Assembly: GCF_029590555.1 (NCBI RefSeq)
Contig: NZ_CP081001.1
Location: 1,550,001-1,614,000 of the forward strand
Direction: 5' to 3'
Source: Sphingobium sp. V4
GTDB taxonomy: Bacteria; Pseudomonadota; Alphaproteobacteria; Sphingomonadales; Sphingomonadaceae
DNA: 64,000 nucleotides
Below are positions 1-8,904 of the stretch, one piece after another. How positions within the stretch are numbered: position 1 is the stretch's first letter; each line of letters starts with the position of its first letter. A model generated the notes under the pieces. The model was not told where the DNA came from, made no database searches, and worked only from the letters and a program-made list of their open reading frames with translations. The position numbers and the translations under genes are program-made.

Positions 1-1466
1 AGTGCATAGGCCAAATCGCCTTCCTGCCAACAGGCTACCGATGTGCCGTTGCGGCTCATTACGTCGGGCCTGGATGGTGCGACCTTGTCATCCCGCACTG
101 CAAACAAGGACATGGACGCAGACTTGCCGTTGCTGATGGTCATCTGAAGGCTGGCTCCGCTGTCCGACGGGAAGAGCTGAACGTCTATTACCCGCCACCC
201 GGCAGGCAGTTTCGGCAATGCGATGCGCGTGAAGGCGGCGACTTCCTGTGGATCATAAACAGCAGGTGGCGAACGGCGCAACCGCGTGCGCACCTGCGCT
301 ATGTCATGGGATTGCAAGGCTTCCTCGACGAAATATTCTGCGGGCGGGGCGGATGCGGAGAACCCCGTCCGCGCGATCATCCAGCCGCCGATCACCAACA
401 ACACAGCCGCCGCGATCTGTGACAAATGGACCCAGCGCATACCGTTCTCCTGACGAGCGGTGCGCCGTCGCGCCGCTTCAAGGGGGAAGGCCGAAGAAAC
501 TTGCTGGTCCCGCGAGAGTGACGATTCCCGATGGAACACAGCGTCGAAATGGCTCGCCGCGTCCACATCGTTGGTCCAGGAAAAGCCGTGCCGATAGAGC
601 AGTGCATAGATGGCCTGCGGATCAACGCCGTATCGGCCCAAATTCTTCTCATCGACCTCCACTACAACGCCACACGTCTGTGGCAGGGCCAGGATCGGTT
701 CCAGGCCCTGAAGTACCGAATGCTCGAATCCTTCGACGTCGATCTTGACGAGTATCCGGCGGTCACCGATCAACTTCAAGAGTCCGGGGAAATCCTGAAT
801 TGAGAGCGACATGACGCGCTCCCCCCCACGCTCGATTGCATCGGGCGCGATCGCGAACCTGCCAGAATGGCCGACCGCGCTGTTATCAAGAAGTTCAGGC
901 CGGGTCAGCGCGGACAAGGCCATGTTGAAGGGCAGGATATTCTCCGCATCGTTGATGTGGATGTTTCGCACCAGCTTCGCGAAAGTCGAAAAACACGGTT
1001 CGAAAGATACAACCAGTCCCTCCGGACCGACGCGCTCGGCCGCCAGAAGGGCAAACACTCCACAATTGGCCCCCACGTCGATGAAACAATCGCCGGGGTT
1101 CAGCCGCTCAACCTCATTGGACACGACTGTCCCATATCTGGCCGTTACCCCCAGTTGAAATGTTCTGTCATGTACGTCCATGCCCAAGCGGAAGCTGCCG
1201 TAGCCCGATCGCACCGACGTCCCGTTCACCATTTTCGCGAAGGGCGAGAGAATCCGCCATTTCCCGCGAAAATTGGGAACCTGGTGCACATAAAAGTCCA
1301 TCAGTGCGGATCGAAAATTCCCGGCCAATGTCACAGCAATTTCTCCATTCGTCCGCGCAAGGCGTACGCGACTGGCGACGTCGAATGGGCAACTTTTATG
1401 TTCTAATCCAAGGTTCAGAAAAGCGAGCGAACCGGACATAGGCGCTATCCGGATGGAGTAATGCAT
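1..1466 (-). CDS. FkbM-family methyltransferase fused in frame to an anti-sigma-factor-like membrane region (partial, runs off left edge)
   Basis: The frame is open without a stop from an ATG at 1466 (alternative ATG 1439) to the window edge, 488 codons. Residues about 128-136 read FIDVGANCG, the SAM-binding motif of FkbM methyltransferases, followed by SFEP and KIDVEGFE, also typical of that family. After about residue 305 the character changes: an Ala/Arg-rich stretch (LEAARRRTAR), one membrane segment near 349-366, then an outer domain with LPAGWRVID and VACWQEGDLAY, which resembles the C-terminal part of sphingomonad anti-sigma factors. An AGGAG lies 6 nt before an internal ATG at 440 (MRWVHLSQ), so the second part may also be made alone. 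The methyltransferase call is firm; the fusion being functional is inference. Confidence 0.7.
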   Translation of the reverse strand, partial: MHYSIRIAPMSGSLAFLNLGLEHKSCPFDVASRVRLARTNGEIAVTLAGNFRSALMDFYVHQVPNFRGKWRILSPFAKMVNGTSVRSGYGSFRLGMDVHDRTFQLGVTARYGTVVSNEVERLNPGDCFIDVGANCGVFALLAAERVGPEGLVVSFEPCFSTFAKLVRNIHINDAENILPFNMALSALTRPELLDNSAVGHSGRFAIAPDAIERGGERVMSLSIQDFPGLLKLIGDRRILVKIDVEGFEHSVLQGLEPILALPQTCGVVVEVDEKNLGRYGVDPQAIYALLYRHGFSWTNDVDAASHFDAVFHRESSLSRDQQVSSAFPLEAARRRTARQENGMRWVHLSQIAAAVLLVIGGWMIARTGFSASAPPAEYFVEEALQSHDIAQVRTRLRRSPPAVYDPQEVAAFTRIALPKLPAGWRVIDVQLFPSDSGASLQMTISNGKSASMSLFAVRDDKVAPSRPDVMSRNGTSVACWQEGDLAYA

Positions 1467-1484
1467 GTTCGAAAGGCCCGGTCG

Positions 1485-3074
1485 CTATTTCGCGAACCGC
1501 CTGAAGAAACTGCCCTGGTTCCAGCGCGGCCGCGCGGCCGCATTGGCGACCCGCAGCGTGACCGCAGTGACATAGTCGTTCAGCTTCGCGCTTTCCGCCG
1601 GCAGCACCGGCTGGTTCAGATCGTCGAAGGGCGAATGATAGAGATTGGCGCGCCACGCCTTCTCCGTCTCCGCCTCCGGCGTGCCGGCCTTGAAGCCATA
1701 TTTGAAGAAAAGCGCGGGGATGCCTTCGCGGATGAAGGCATATTGGTCCGACCGGATGAAGACGTTGCGGTCCGGGAAGGGATCGGACGTGATCGGCAGG
1801 CCCATGGCCGCGCTGACAGCTGCTGCATCCTGCCCCAGCGAGCTCTGGTCATAGCCGATGGGCGTCACGCTGGTCAGCGGGAAGATCGGCAGCGCCATGT
1901 CGAAATTGAGGTCCGCGACAATGTCCTTCTGCGGCACCGTTGGCCGGCGGGCGAAATAGCGCGACCCCAGCAATCCCTTCTCCTCCGCCGTCACGATCGC
2001 AAAGAGGATGGAGCGCCTGGGCTTCACCTTGCCGGCCTTCAGCGCGCGGGCGATTTCCAGCAGGCTGGCCACTCCGGACGCGTTGTCGAACGCGCCGTTG
2101 TAGATGGCATCGCCCTTTATGGGTGTGCCGATACCATAGCCGTCCAGATGGGCGGACAGGACCACATATTCCTGGCGCAGCTTCGGATCGCCGCCCGGCA
2201 TCATGGCGACGAGGTTGGGCGAACTGACATCGCGTCGCTTGGCCGCGACCTGCGCCTTCAGCCGGAGCGCCAGCGGGAAGCTCGGCACCGGGGCGGAAGC
2301 GTCCGCCGCCGCTGCGATCTGGTCGAAAGTCTTGCCAGAGCCTTCGAACAAAAGGGCCGATTTGGCGGGATCGAACTGGGCTCCCAGAAAGGGCGTCTGG
2401 GTGTCGCGCAGGCTGTTGTCCGTGAAATAGAGGGCCGGCGCGCCGGCCAGCGCAATCCGCCGCGTCCAAGGAATTTCAACCTGCTTGGGCGTCACCAATG
2501 TAATGAGGCCGAGCGCGCCCCGCGCCGCAAGCCAGTGCGCGCGCTCCGAACGGGCGTGCGACTTCAATGCGCCGGAGATGGTGGCGGGCCCGCCCGACAA
2601 GACGACCACGATCTTGCCCTTGAGGTCCAGCCCGGCGAAATCATCATGGCCGACCTCCGGCAGATGCAGGCCATAGCCCGCAAAGACCATCGGCGCGTCG
2701 ATACTTTCCGGAACCGGCCCGCCGCTGCCCGAAACGATGAGGTCGCCCGGCACTGCCAGCGCCTTTTCGCCAGCCGGACCGACCAGCGCGGCACTGCTTC
2801 GGTCGGAGAGGATTACCTGTTCGACGAAGGACACGGGCTGCTTGTATCCTTCCGTTCCCATCGGCTTGAGGCCAAGCGCCCGGAACTGCCCGATGACATA
2901 GTCGGCCGCGCGGTCATAGCCCGGCGTGCCTGTGCCGCGCCCCTCCATGCCGTCATTGGCAAGCGACTGGACATGGCTCCACCAGCGTGCGCCGCCGTCG
3001 CCCGCGTCCTCTGCACGGGCCGCGCCGGCAGCAATCAGCGAAAGAAGCGGAAGAGCGAGATGAGACAGGCGCAT
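1485..3074 (-). CDS. M28-family zinc metallopeptidase, exported
   Basis: A 529-residue exported peptidase of the M28 (aminopeptidase Y/S) family, which removes residues from peptides with a two-zinc centre. The chosen ATG (MRLSHLALPLLSLIAAGAAR) gives a clean signal peptide; the open frame continues upstream to 3179 but that extension looks non-coding. A PA-type insert probably occupies roughly residues 110-260. Zinc-site motifs are visible in order: SAHLDGYG (His, Asp), YNGAFDNASG (Asp), TAEEKGLLGS (Glu-Glu), a later Asp-containing NFDMA, and NLYHSPFDD (His). The gene ends 18 bases before the methyltransferase ORF on the same strand. Periplasmic location is inferred from the signal peptide; substrate unknown. 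Confidence 0.9.
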   Translation of the reverse strand: MRLSHLALPLLSLIAAGAARAEDAGDGGARWWSHVQSLANDGMEGRGTGTPGYDRAADYVIGQFRALGLKPMGTEGYKQPVSFVEQVILSDRSSAALVGPAGEKALAVPGDLIVSGSGGPVPESIDAPMVFAGYGLHLPEVGHDDFAGLDLKGKIVVVLSGGPATISGALKSHARSERAHWLAARGALGLITLVTPKQVEIPWTRRIALAGAPALYFTDNSLRDTQTPFLGAQFDPAKSALLFEGSGKTFDQIAAAADASAPVPSFPLALRLKAQVAAKRRDVSSPNLVAMMPGGDPKLRQEYVVLSAHLDGYGIGTPIKGDAIYNGAFDNASGVASLLEIARALKAGKVKPRRSILFAIVTAEEKGLLGSRYFARRPTVPQKDIVADLNFDMALPIFPLTSVTPIGYDQSSLGQDAAAVSAAMGLPITSDPFPDRNVFIRSDQYAFIREGIPALFFKYGFKAGTPEAETEKAWRANLYHSPFDDLNQPVLPAESAKLNDYVTAVTLRVANAAARPRWNQGSFFRRFAK

Positions 3075-3192
3075 GGGTTTGGGACTCCGCGTGTTCGGTA
3101 GACTATCTTGGCCGGAAAAGTCCGACGAACAAGGGGCTTGGAACCACCACTGCCAATGTGTATTGTTGCGACAACACACTTAGGAGATAACG

Positions 3193-3942
3193 ATGCCGCT
3201 CCCCCTTCCGCTTTTCGCGCTTGTCATTGCCGGACTGAGCCTGTCGACCAGCGCCTGCTCGCGCACCGAAAAGTCACCCTCCGCCGAGGATGTCGCGCGC
3301 ACCGCGCAGGACTGGTCCGCCCTCAAGGACTTCACCGCCATCGAAGCGACCGGTCCCGACAATGTCGCCGTGACCATCGCGCCCGATTTCTCGATCAAGG
3401 CGGAGGGCGATCCCAAGTCGGTGGCGGACCTCGCCATCAGCGTCAAGGACGGCAAGCTGGTGATCGGTCGCAAATCCAAGGGTGACTGGAACTGGGGGCG
3501 CAGGAATGGCGACAAGGGCGCGACAATCCGCATCACCATGCCTGCCATCCGGGCCGCCGACCTGACCGGGGCAGGCGATTTCGACCTAGACAAGGCGGAG
3601 GGCGAAAGGCTGGACCTGTCGCTGACCGGCGCCGGTGACTTCCGCATCGGCATGGTGAGGCTCAAGTCGCTGTCGGCCGATATCACCGGCGCGGGATCGG
3701 TGAAAATCTCCGGCACGGCGGACACGGCGAAGCTGTCGATCACCGGCGCCGGCGACATTGACGGCGAAGCGCTGAAGGTCGGCAGCGCCGACGTTTCGAT
3801 ACTGGGCGCGGGCGACATCGACTTTGCCTCCGACGGGAAGGTTGCTATCAGCATCATGGGACCAGGCGACGTGACGGTGAAAGGCAAGGCGCAATGCACG
3901 ACCAGCGGCGTGGGACCGGGCGAAGCGCGCTGCATACCCTGA
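3193..3942 (+). CDS. Head GIN domain (DUF2807) lipoprotein
   Basis: 249 residues with a lipoprotein signal ending in LSTSAC (Cys22), so probably anchored in the outer membrane or periplasm. The rest is a repetitive beta-solenoid-like region with many copies of TGAGD/LTGAGDF, characteristic of the DUF2807 'putative auto-transporter adhesin, head GIN domain' family. The conserved opening DFTAIEATGPDNVAVTIAPD is at about residues 49-68. A second DUF2807 gene overlaps its 3' end, and an M28 peptidase gene diverges upstream. Molecular function of the family is not established; I infer only an envelope role. Confidence 0.85.
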   Translation: MPLPLPLFALVIAGLSLSTSACSRTEKSPSAEDVARTAQDWSALKDFTAIEATGPDNVAVTIAPDFSIKAEGDPKSVADLAISVKDGKLVIGRKSKGDWNWGRRNGDKGATIRITMPAIRAADLTGAGDFDLDKAEGERLDLSLTGAGDFRIGMVRLKSLSADITGAGSVKISGTADTAKLSITGAGDIDGEALKVGSADVSILGAGDIDFASDGKVAISIMGPGDVTVKGKAQCTTSGVGPGEARCIP

Positions 3943-4616
3943 TTACGGCGAGCCTGGCGATCGCCGCACCTGCGGGCGCGGCGACGCGGGGTTTCACCAT
4001 CACGAGTTTCGACGCGATCCGCGTGGACGCGCCCGTCATCATAGTGCTCACTACCGGGACCGGCGCGTCGGCGCGGGCGGAAGGCGATCAAGGTGCGCTC
4101 GACCGGCTGAAAGTCGACGTGTCGGGACGACTGCTCACGGTGACCATGGACCGTCCCCGTCCCGGTGAGAAAAGCGGTGGCGCAGCCACGTTGCGGCTGT
4201 CGACGGGCATGATCGAGCGCGTGGTGCTGACCGGAGGCGGCTCCATTGCCGTCAACCGGATGAAGGGGCTGGCGGGACAGATCATCCTCGGCGGCAATGG
4301 CGATGTGAGAGTGGGGGATGTTCAGCTCGACCGGATCGACCTGATGCTGGCGGGTGGCGGACGCGCGACTCTGACGGGCCGGGCCGGCGTGGCGAATATT
4401 CGCGTCAACGGCCCCGGAGCGGTCGCTGCGGAACCACTGCGCGTCCGACAGGCCAGCATCAGCAATGATGGCCCCGGCAGCGTCATCCTGACGACGGAGG
4501 TGACAGCGAAAATCGTGGCGACCGGATCGGGCGATGTGACGGTCGGCGGCAAGCCCGCCTGCACCGTCGACAATCGCGGCACAGGGCGCATCCTGTGCGG
4601 TGGCGAGCGCTATTAG
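3894..4616 (+). CDS. Head GIN domain (DUF2807) secreted protein
   Basis: 240 residues, a second DUF2807 protein whose ATG lies 49 bases inside the preceding gene in another frame, implying translational coupling. The start gives a basic n-region (MHDQRRGTGR) then a hydrophobic stretch ending in APAGAA, which looks like a signal peptidase I site; unlike its neighbour it has no lipobox Cys. FDAIRVDAPVIIVLTTG matches the family's conserved first strand, and GPGAVAAEPL/GPGSVILTT repeats resemble the GAGD repeats next door. A DNTG-like C-terminus (CTVDNRGTGRILC) parallels CTTSGVGPGEARC of the first protein, so the two are probably ancient duplicates. Confidence 0.82.
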   Translation: MHDQRRGTGRSALHTLITASLAIAAPAGAATRGFTITSFDAIRVDAPVIIVLTTGTGASARAEGDQGALDRLKVDVSGRLLTVTMDRPRPGEKSGGAATLRLSTGMIERVVLTGGGSIAVNRMKGLAGQIILGGNGDVRVGDVQLDRIDLMLAGGGRATLTGRAGVANIRVNGPGAVAAEPLRVRQASISNDGPGSVILTTEVTAKIVATGSGDVTVGGKPACTVDNRGTGRILCGGERY

Positions 4617-4680
4617 GCAAGGCCAGCCCTACCTGCACCCATGCGCGCGGTCGAGCAGGAAGATGGGTGATTTCGGCCTG

Positions 4681-4754
4681 TGGAGCGGGTGAGGGGAATC
4701 GAACCCCCGTCGTCAGCTTGGGAAGCTGCTGCTCTACCATTGAGCTACACCCGC
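4681..4754 (-). tRNA. tRNA-Gly (anticodon CCC)
   Basis: On the minus strand the molecule starts GCGGGTG and closes with CACCCGC, giving a 7-bp acceptor stem, then a U discriminator and an encoded CCA. The D arm (GCTCAATGGTAGAGC) and T arm (loop TTCGATT) are canonical. The anticodon loop reads TTCCCAA, giving CCC at positions 34-36, which decodes GGG. It lies between the DUF2807 pair and the KDG kinase. Confidence 0.95.
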
Positions 4755-4801
4755 GAAGCCCAGCGTCCATGGCCCAAGCCATGGGGCGCTGTCAACGGAA
4801 C

Positions 4802-5710
4802 TTAATAGGGCGAGTCAGCATCCCGGGCCGGAATGGCCCCGCGCCGGCCGATATTCCATCCCGCAAGCCGGTGGCCCGCCAGCGCCGCTTCGACAGGCGC
4901 CGCGCCCGCGAGCCTTGCGTGGAGATAGCCCGCATTGAAGGCGTCGCCCGCGCCACTCGAATCGACCACGTCGATCCGGCGGGGCGGTGCGACCAATTGG
5001 TCGCCGACGAGGCAGCCCTCTCCGCCCAGCTTGACGATGATCTCCCGCCCTTCTCCCGCGCCCCAGCGCGCCGCCGCATCGCGTGCATCGTCCACCTCGC
5101 CCATCTCGACCTCATCGGCCAGCGTCGGCAGGCCGATGTCGGCCAGCGCGATCGCCCGGTCGCGCCAATGGCAAGCCGTCGTCGCGTCGGGCCAGAGCCG
5201 CGCGCGATAATTGCCGTCGAAGGCCACCTTTCCGCCGCGCGCCTTGACCGCCGCGCACAGGGCCAGCAGCGCTTCACGCCCTTCGTCCGGCAGAATGGCC
5301 AGCGTGATGAGCGAGAAGTAGAGCAGATCCGATTGGGCCGCCGCCTCCACCATCGCCTCGCTGTCGGGGAGCGCAAACATACGCCGTGCGGCGGCTTCGC
5401 TGCGCCAGTAATGGAAGGTCCGCTCGCCGGTCGCGTCGGTCTCGATGGCATAGAGACCCGGAAGACGATCGGCCGCGGCGAGCACCAGCCCGGTATCGAC
5501 GCCCTCGGCCTCCCACTGCGCGCGCAAGTCCGCGCTCATCGCGTCAGCGCCCAGCGCGCTCGCTAGCCGAACCGTATCGCCGGAACGGGCCAGGTGTACG
5601 GCCGTGTTGATCACGTCGCCGCCATAACGCAGGTTCCAACTGTCCCCCTGCCCGCGGCTCAGTTCCAGCATCGCCTCGCCAATGACCGTGATCGTCGCGC
5701 CTGCACCCAT
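4802..5710 (-). CDS. kdgK: 2-dehydro-3-deoxygluconate kinase (PfkB family)
   Basis: 302 residues of the PfkB/ribokinase fold. The substrate-side motif GGDVINTA is at residues 30-37 and the ATP/anion-hole motif SSGAGDAF with catalytic Asp is at about 251-258. The N-terminal half (YRYWRSEAAAR-type segment, here HYWRSEAAARRMF) is typical of KDG kinases, which phosphorylate 2-keto-3-deoxygluconate to KDPG for Entner-Doudoroff aldolase. No other pectin or glucuronate genes are next to it, so other ketohexonate specificity cannot be excluded. The gene is monocistronic and diverges from the histidine kinase gene. Confidence 0.82.
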   Translation of the reverse strand: MGAGATITVIGEAMLELSRGQGDSWNLRYGGDVINTAVHLARSGDTVRLASALGADAMSADLRAQWEAEGVDTGLVLAAADRLPGLYAIETDATGERTFHYWRSEAAARRMFALPDSEAMVEAAAQSDLLYFSLITLAILPDEGREALLALCAAVKARGGKVAFDGNYRARLWPDATTACHWRDRAIALADIGLPTLADEVEMGEVDDARDAAARWGAGEGREIIVKLGGEGCLVGDQLVAPPRRIDVVDSSGAGDAFNAGYLHARLAGAAPVEAALAGHRLAGWNIGRRGAIPARDADSPY

Positions 5711-5885
5711 GCTCTTCCCTCGTCCCGTGCTGATTGCTGCGCTGCGTGGTGGGCAGACCGTTCCCGCAAGTCAAGTCGTCCGCGTACATATCCGCTTGCG
5801 GATGAGAGGAACGTTCGTCACTGGCTTGCGTTTTGCCCATGGCAAAAGGGCGCGCTTCTTTCACTGCGCCCTGATCGGGGAACTC

Positions 5886-7847
5886 ATGACCAGCCTAACG
5901 TCGGACAGTGGCAATCGCTTTGAACTGCTGGTGCAGAGCGTCACGGACTATGCCATCTACATGCTCGACCCCAGCGGGTTAGTCATCAGCTGGAACGCCG
6001 GCGCCTGCCGGTTCAAGGGCTATGAAGCCGACGAAATCATCGGCCAGCATTTTTCCCGGTTCTACACACCGGAGGACCAGGCGAAGGGAATGCCCGCCCG
6101 CGCCCTGGCGACCGCCGAAAGGGAGGGACGCTTCGAGGCCGAGGGCTGGCGCGTGCGCAAGGATGGCACCTGTTTCTGGGCCAATGTCGTCATAGACCCG
6201 ATCCGCGATCCCCAAGGGCGACTGCTGGGCTTCGCCAAGGTCACAAAGGATCTCACCGAAAGACGCGCTGCACAGGAAGCGCTGCGCAAGAGCGAAGAGC
6301 GTTTTCGCCTGCTGGTCGAGAGCATCAGCGACTATGCGATCTACATGCTGGACCCGGTCGGCACCATCACCAGCTGGAATCCGGGCGCCGAGCGGTTCAA
6401 GGGCTATAAAGCGCACGAGATATTGGGAGAGAATTTCGCGCGCTTCTATTCGGACGAGGACCGGCTGGCCGGCCTCCCCTCCCGTGCGCTGCACACCGCC
6501 GAGCGCGAGGGACGGTTCGAGGCCGAGGGGTGGCGCATCCGCAAGGACGGGTCGCGCTTCTGGGCCAATGTCGTGATCGATCCCATCCGCGACCCCGACC
6601 ATGGCCATCTGCTGGGCTTTGCGAAAATCACCCGCGACCTCACCGAGCGGCGCGAGGCGCAGCGGGCGCTCGACGACGCCCGCGACGCCATCATCCAGTC
6701 GCAGAAGATGGATGCGATCGGCAAGCTGACCGGCGGCGTCGCCCATGATTTCAACAATCTGCTCGCCGTCATCGTCGGCAGCCTGGATCTGGCGCGCCAA
6801 AGGATGGCGAATGGCGCGGACATCAGCCGCTATCTCGACAATGCCATGGCGGCAGCCGAACGGGGCGCGACCCTGACCCAGCGTATGCTCGCCTTTGCGC
6901 GGCGGCAGGAGCTGAAGCTCCAGAGCGTGGACTGCATCGGCCTTGTCCGCGGCATGGCGGAACTGCTCCAGAGCACCATCGGCGCCAGCGTGGCGATCGA
7001 AACGCGCTTTCCCCTGGCGCTCGCGCCCGCCCACGCCGATCCCGCGCAGCTGGAACTTGCGCTGCTCAACCTGGCGGTCAATGCGCGCGACGCCATGCCC
7101 GATGGCGGCAGGATCAGCATCGAAGCGAGCGAAATATTCGTCGCCGAGGAAGCCCCGCCGGGCCTTTCTCCCGGACGCTATATATGCCTGTCCGTGGTCG
7201 ATGAAGGCGAAGGCATGGACGCCGCGACGCTGGAGCGGGCGCGCGAGCCCTTTTTCACGACCAAGGGCGTCGGCAAGGGTACGGGCCTTGGCCTCTCGAT
7301 GGTGCATGGCTTTGCGCAACAATGCGGCGGCGCTCTCGACATCATCAGCGCGCCCGGCCTCGGCACGACCGTCTCCCTATGGCTTCCCGTATCCCAGGCC
7401 CAGCCGGCAGAGGAGCATATCCCCAGCCTGGACCTGCGGGACAGCGCGCCGGTGCCTCTCGTCATCCTGGCGGTCGACGACGACAATCTGGTACTGATGA
7501 ACACGGCGGGAATGCTGGAAGACCTGGGCCATACCGTGTTCCAGGCCAGCAACGCCGCCGACGCATTGCGGATGCTGGAGGAAGCCAATGTCGATCTGGT
7601 CGTGACCGATCATGCCATGCCCGGCATGACCGGCGCGCAACTGGCCGATATGATCGAGCAAAATCATCCGGGCCTGCCCGTCATCATCATTACAGGTTTC
7701 GCCGAACTGCCCCCCCACGCCAGCCGCCGCCTCCGGCTCGACAAGCCGTTCAAACAAGCGGAGCTGGCCAGGGCGGTGATGGAAGCGAGCCATGACGCTT
7801 CCTCCGGCCGACTGATCCGGTTCACCGCGCCGTTCGATCACGACTGA
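5886..7847 (+). CDS. Hybrid sensor histidine kinase with two PAS domains and a C-terminal receiver
   Basis: 653 residues from an ATG preceded by GGGGA; the frame extends upstream to 5682 but without RBS support. Order: PAS 1 (about 10-130), PAS 2 (about 135-260), HisKA with AHDFNNLL phospho-acceptor His near 287, HATPase_c with N box NLAVNARDAM, G boxes DEGEGMD and GKGTGLGLSM, then a receiver with DDD at its start, phospho-acceptor Asp near 575 (VVTDHAMPG) and KPF lysine near the end. No transmembrane segment, so cytoplasmic. The two PAS domains share most residues, including FEAEGWR and FWANVVIDPIRD, pointing to a recent internal duplication. No cognate response regulator is adjacent. Confidence 0.93.
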   Translation: MTSLTSDSGNRFELLVQSVTDYAIYMLDPSGLVISWNAGACRFKGYEADEIIGQHFSRFYTPEDQAKGMPARALATAEREGRFEAEGWRVRKDGTCFWANVVIDPIRDPQGRLLGFAKVTKDLTERRAAQEALRKSEERFRLLVESISDYAIYMLDPVGTITSWNPGAERFKGYKAHEILGENFARFYSDEDRLAGLPSRALHTAEREGRFEAEGWRIRKDGSRFWANVVIDPIRDPDHGHLLGFAKITRDLTERREAQRALDDARDAIIQSQKMDAIGKLTGGVAHDFNNLLAVIVGSLDLARQRMANGADISRYLDNAMAAAERGATLTQRMLAFARRQELKLQSVDCIGLVRGMAELLQSTIGASVAIETRFPLALAPAHADPAQLELALLNLAVNARDAMPDGGRISIEASEIFVAEEAPPGLSPGRYICLSVVDEGEGMDAATLERAREPFFTTKGVGKGTGLGLSMVHGFAQQCGGALDIISAPGLGTTVSLWLPVSQAQPAEEHIPSLDLRDSAPVPLVILAVDDDNLVLMNTAGMLEDLGHTVFQASNAADALRMLEEANVDLVVTDHAMPGMTGAQLADMIEQNHPGLPVIIITGFAELPPHASRRLRLDKPFKQAELARAVMEASHDASSGRLIRFTAPFDHD

Positions 7848-7998
7848 TCATTCCCTTCGCCGCGAAGCAGCAATTCATTTGAAACGCGTTGCCGAAATAC
7901 AAGAAAAAAGGTCCTTTTCATTCTTTCGCGCTTGCAAGCATGGGCCAGTTGGCCAATGGGGGCCGGACAGCCATCCCCTCCAGCCGCCGCAGGACCGA

Positions 7999-8877
7999 AT
8001 GGACATGCCGACCGTGCCGACCCCGACTTCCCATTTCTTCACGTCGCTGCGGTCCCGGCTGCACTATCTGGACTGGGGCAATCCTTCCGCCCCCCTGCTG
8101 ATCCTGCTCCACGGTGGCTTCGACCATGCGCGGAGCTGGGACTGGACGGCGCGGTTGCTGGCGAAGGACTATCATGTCATCGCACCGGACCTGCGCGGCC
8201 ACGGCGACAGCGCCTGGTCGGCCGAAGGCTCGTACATGATGGCCAATTTCGTCTATGACCTGGGGCTGCTGGTCGATCTGCTCGACCGCGCGCCAGTAAC
8301 CATCGTCGGCCATTCGCTCGGCGGATCGATCAGCTTGCGCTATGCCGGGCTTTTCCCCGACAAGGTGCGCAAGATCGTCGCGATCGAAGGATTGGGCCTG
8401 TCGCCCGATCGGTTGAAGCAGAAGGCGGAGGAAAATGTCCCCGATGCCTGGCGTCTGTGGATCGACGGCCGGCGCGCCAGCGCAGCTCGCGCCGGACGAC
8501 GCTATCCCACGATCGAAGCCGCGATCGGCCGTATGCGCGAACGCAACGAGCATCTCTCGGTCGAACAGGCGCTGCACCTGACCCAGCACGGCGTCAACCG
8601 TAACGAGGATGGCAGCTATAGCTGGAAATTCGACCCCTATCTGAACAACGCCGCGCCCCAAGCGGGCACCGATGCGGACCTTCCGGAATTCTGGGCGCGC
8701 ATCGCCTGCCCAACATTGCTTTGCCTGGGCAAGGACAGCTGGGCCTCCAATCCCGAACGGGACGGACGCATGGCGCACTTCCGCGACGCGCGACTGGTCG
8801 AGTTCGCCGAGGCTGGGCACTGGCTGCACCATGACCAGTTCGACCGTTTCATCGCGGAGCTGCGCGCGTTCCTGTGA
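7999..8877 (+). CDS. Alpha/beta hydrolase
   Basis: 292 residues of the alpha/beta hydrolase fold. The ATG at 7999 is preceded by AGGA; an upstream ATG in frame at 7879 lacks support. Visible elements: oxyanion-hole region LLHGGFDHARSW, PDLRGHGDSAWS, nucleophile elbow VGHSLGGS with the serine at the centre, and catalytic His in EAGHWLHHDQ close to the C-terminus. No signal peptide. The cap region between the core strands is short and helical. The sequence does not fix the substrate (ester, epoxide or lactone); its convergent neighbour is a nitronate monooxygenase gene. Confidence 0.88.
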   Translation: MDMPTVPTPTSHFFTSLRSRLHYLDWGNPSAPLLILLHGGFDHARSWDWTARLLAKDYHVIAPDLRGHGDSAWSAEGSYMMANFVYDLGLLVDLLDRAPVTIVGHSLGGSISLRYAGLFPDKVRKIVAIEGLGLSPDRLKQKAEENVPDAWRLWIDGRRASAARAGRRYPTIEAAIGRMRERNEHLSVEQALHLTQHGVNRNEDGSYSWKFDPYLNNAAPQAGTDADLPEFWARIACPTLLCLGKDSWASNPERDGRMAHFRDARLVEFAEAGHWLHHDQFDRFIAELRAFL

Positions 8878-8904
8878 CCGGCGGGCAATGCGGCCCCGCC
8901 GCGT

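Noticed and set aside
1461..3101. A 546-residue plus-strand open frame opposite the M28 peptidase
   Set aside because: It is a GC-rich shadow: Arg/Gly/His-heavy, no domain, while the minus strand carries an ordered peptidase with signal peptide and motifs.
5979..7322. A 447-residue minus-strand frame opposite the histidine kinase
   Set aside because: Composition is typical of an antisense shadow and the plus strand holds a clear multi-domain kinase.
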